From NCBI RefSeq assembly GCF_036002945.1, contig NZ_CP108529.1:1674001-1738000 (forward strand): a stretch of DNA of 64,000 bases. The letters run 5' to 3'. The number at the start of each line of letters is the position of its first letter. Within the stretch, counting starts at the first letter, position 1. Positions 63,676-64,000 of this stretch are shown here, one piece after another. This DNA is from Streptomyces sp. NBC_01224. Lineage in GTDB: Bacteria; Actinomycetota; Actinomycetes; Streptomycetales; Streptomycetaceae. Under the pieces are notes generated by a model that was given only the letters and a program-made list of their open reading frames with translations, was not told where the DNA came from and did no database searches. The position numbers and the translations under genes are program-made.

Positions 63676-63853
63676 ACCACCGCAGGCTGCGCCGGGCAGC
63701 GCACGTGACCCCCAGCCACTCAGTACCTGACGCTGTCGGGGATCTTGGTTTCCGGTCTGTACGTGCATTGCGCGTAGTGGGAAGCTGGAGGGCCTGCGGC
63801 GGTCGGCCTGGTCCTCAGCCCCATGTGTTCCACTCACCTAAGGAGGATCGACC

Positions 63854-64000
63854 GTGGCCTCCGATCACGACCTGCTGTGGCGTCGCTGCGCGCACCTGGG
63901 CCGTGTCCTGCTGCCTGTGGTGGACCAGGAGGCGTGGCGCCAGGCCCGCCGCCACGAGCACCTGGGAGCCTGGGGCATCAACATCGTGGAAGGCGAGCGG
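63854..64000 (+). CDS. Hypothetical protein, N-terminal part (runs off the window)
   Basis: GTG 63854 is preceded by a strong AAGGAGG. The visible 49 residues read VASDHDLLWRRCAHLGRVLL, PVVDQEAWRQARRHEHLGAW and GINIVEGER. The frame stays open to the last base. I do not recognise the family. A real gene on the strength of its ribosome-binding site and composition. Confidence 0.6.
   Translation, partial: MASDHDLLWRRCAHLGRVLLPVVDQEAWRQARRHEHLGAWGINIVEGER

Noticed and set aside
1..64000. tRNA or rRNA genes and attachment sites
   Set aside because: None recognised by eye; the integrase remnants have no tRNA next to them. A tRNA search program would be decisive.

Overview
The window is high-GC actinobacterial DNA, almost certainly Streptomyces. 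It has GTG/TTG starts, stop-start overlaps inside operons, and lineage-typical small proteins (CsbD-like, DUF6131-, DUF6225- and DUF6233-like). It also has a carotenoid cluster in the split Streptomyces arrangement crtE-I-B plus Rieske facing crtY-T-U. The density of insertion sequences and gene remnants points to an accessory region such as a chromosome arm or a large linear plasmid. No rRNA, tRNA or CRISPR array was recognised.

Layout. 1-11.4 kb: small metabolic genes (aldo/keto reductase end, two alpha/beta hydrolases, an SDR facing a TetR gene, an HxlR gene facing a PNPOx/DUF899 pair, a maleylpyruvate-isomerase-like gene) mixed with remnants of transposases, an integrase, an MFS transporter and a dehydrogenase. 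11.5-16.3 kb: a nest of IS elements (an IS4-like element inside an ISAs1-type transposase, an IS630-like element in the target duplication of the IS4 element, then an IS5-type element). 16.9-18.3 kb: an imine-reductase-like gene facing an HxlR regulator. 18.3-25.0 kb: four elements stacked end to end at one CTAAG pentamer: IS1380, ISAzo13, an IS630-type transposon carrying an MFS transporter, and a truncated IS1380. 25-29.5 kb: more remnants around a membrane-anchored SpoIIE/PP2C phosphatase preceded by a GGCT tetranucleotide repeat. 29.6-31.8 kb: two IPT/TIG-repeat proteins without signal peptides. 33-37 kb: small stress- or envelope-type proteins and a secreted protein.

38.0-48.5 kb is the intact core. 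A forward operon crtE-crtI-crtB-Rieske (every junction overlaps) makes GGPP, phytoene and lycopene. A convergent operon SDR-crtY-crtT-crtU (every junction overlaps), with an FAD amine oxidase-like gene just upstream, cyclises lycopene to beta-carotene and aromatises the rings, so the product is probably isorenieratene. The LitR and LitS regulators that flank such clusters in other Streptomyces are not in the window.

48.6-64 kb: IS5 remnants, a complete IS701 element, a second CsbD/small-protein group, a MTQ2-like methyltransferase-CDGSH-haem-oxygenase-like group, a DUF2231-Rieske fusion, a DJ-1/PfpI protein, a DUF421 membrane protein, a second nearly identical IS1380 copy, and a cold-shock gene with structured flanks. 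Many transposase genes carry single-base frameshifts while the crt genes are all intact. This fits real decay or recoding better than uniformly poor sequence, but reads would be needed to prove it.
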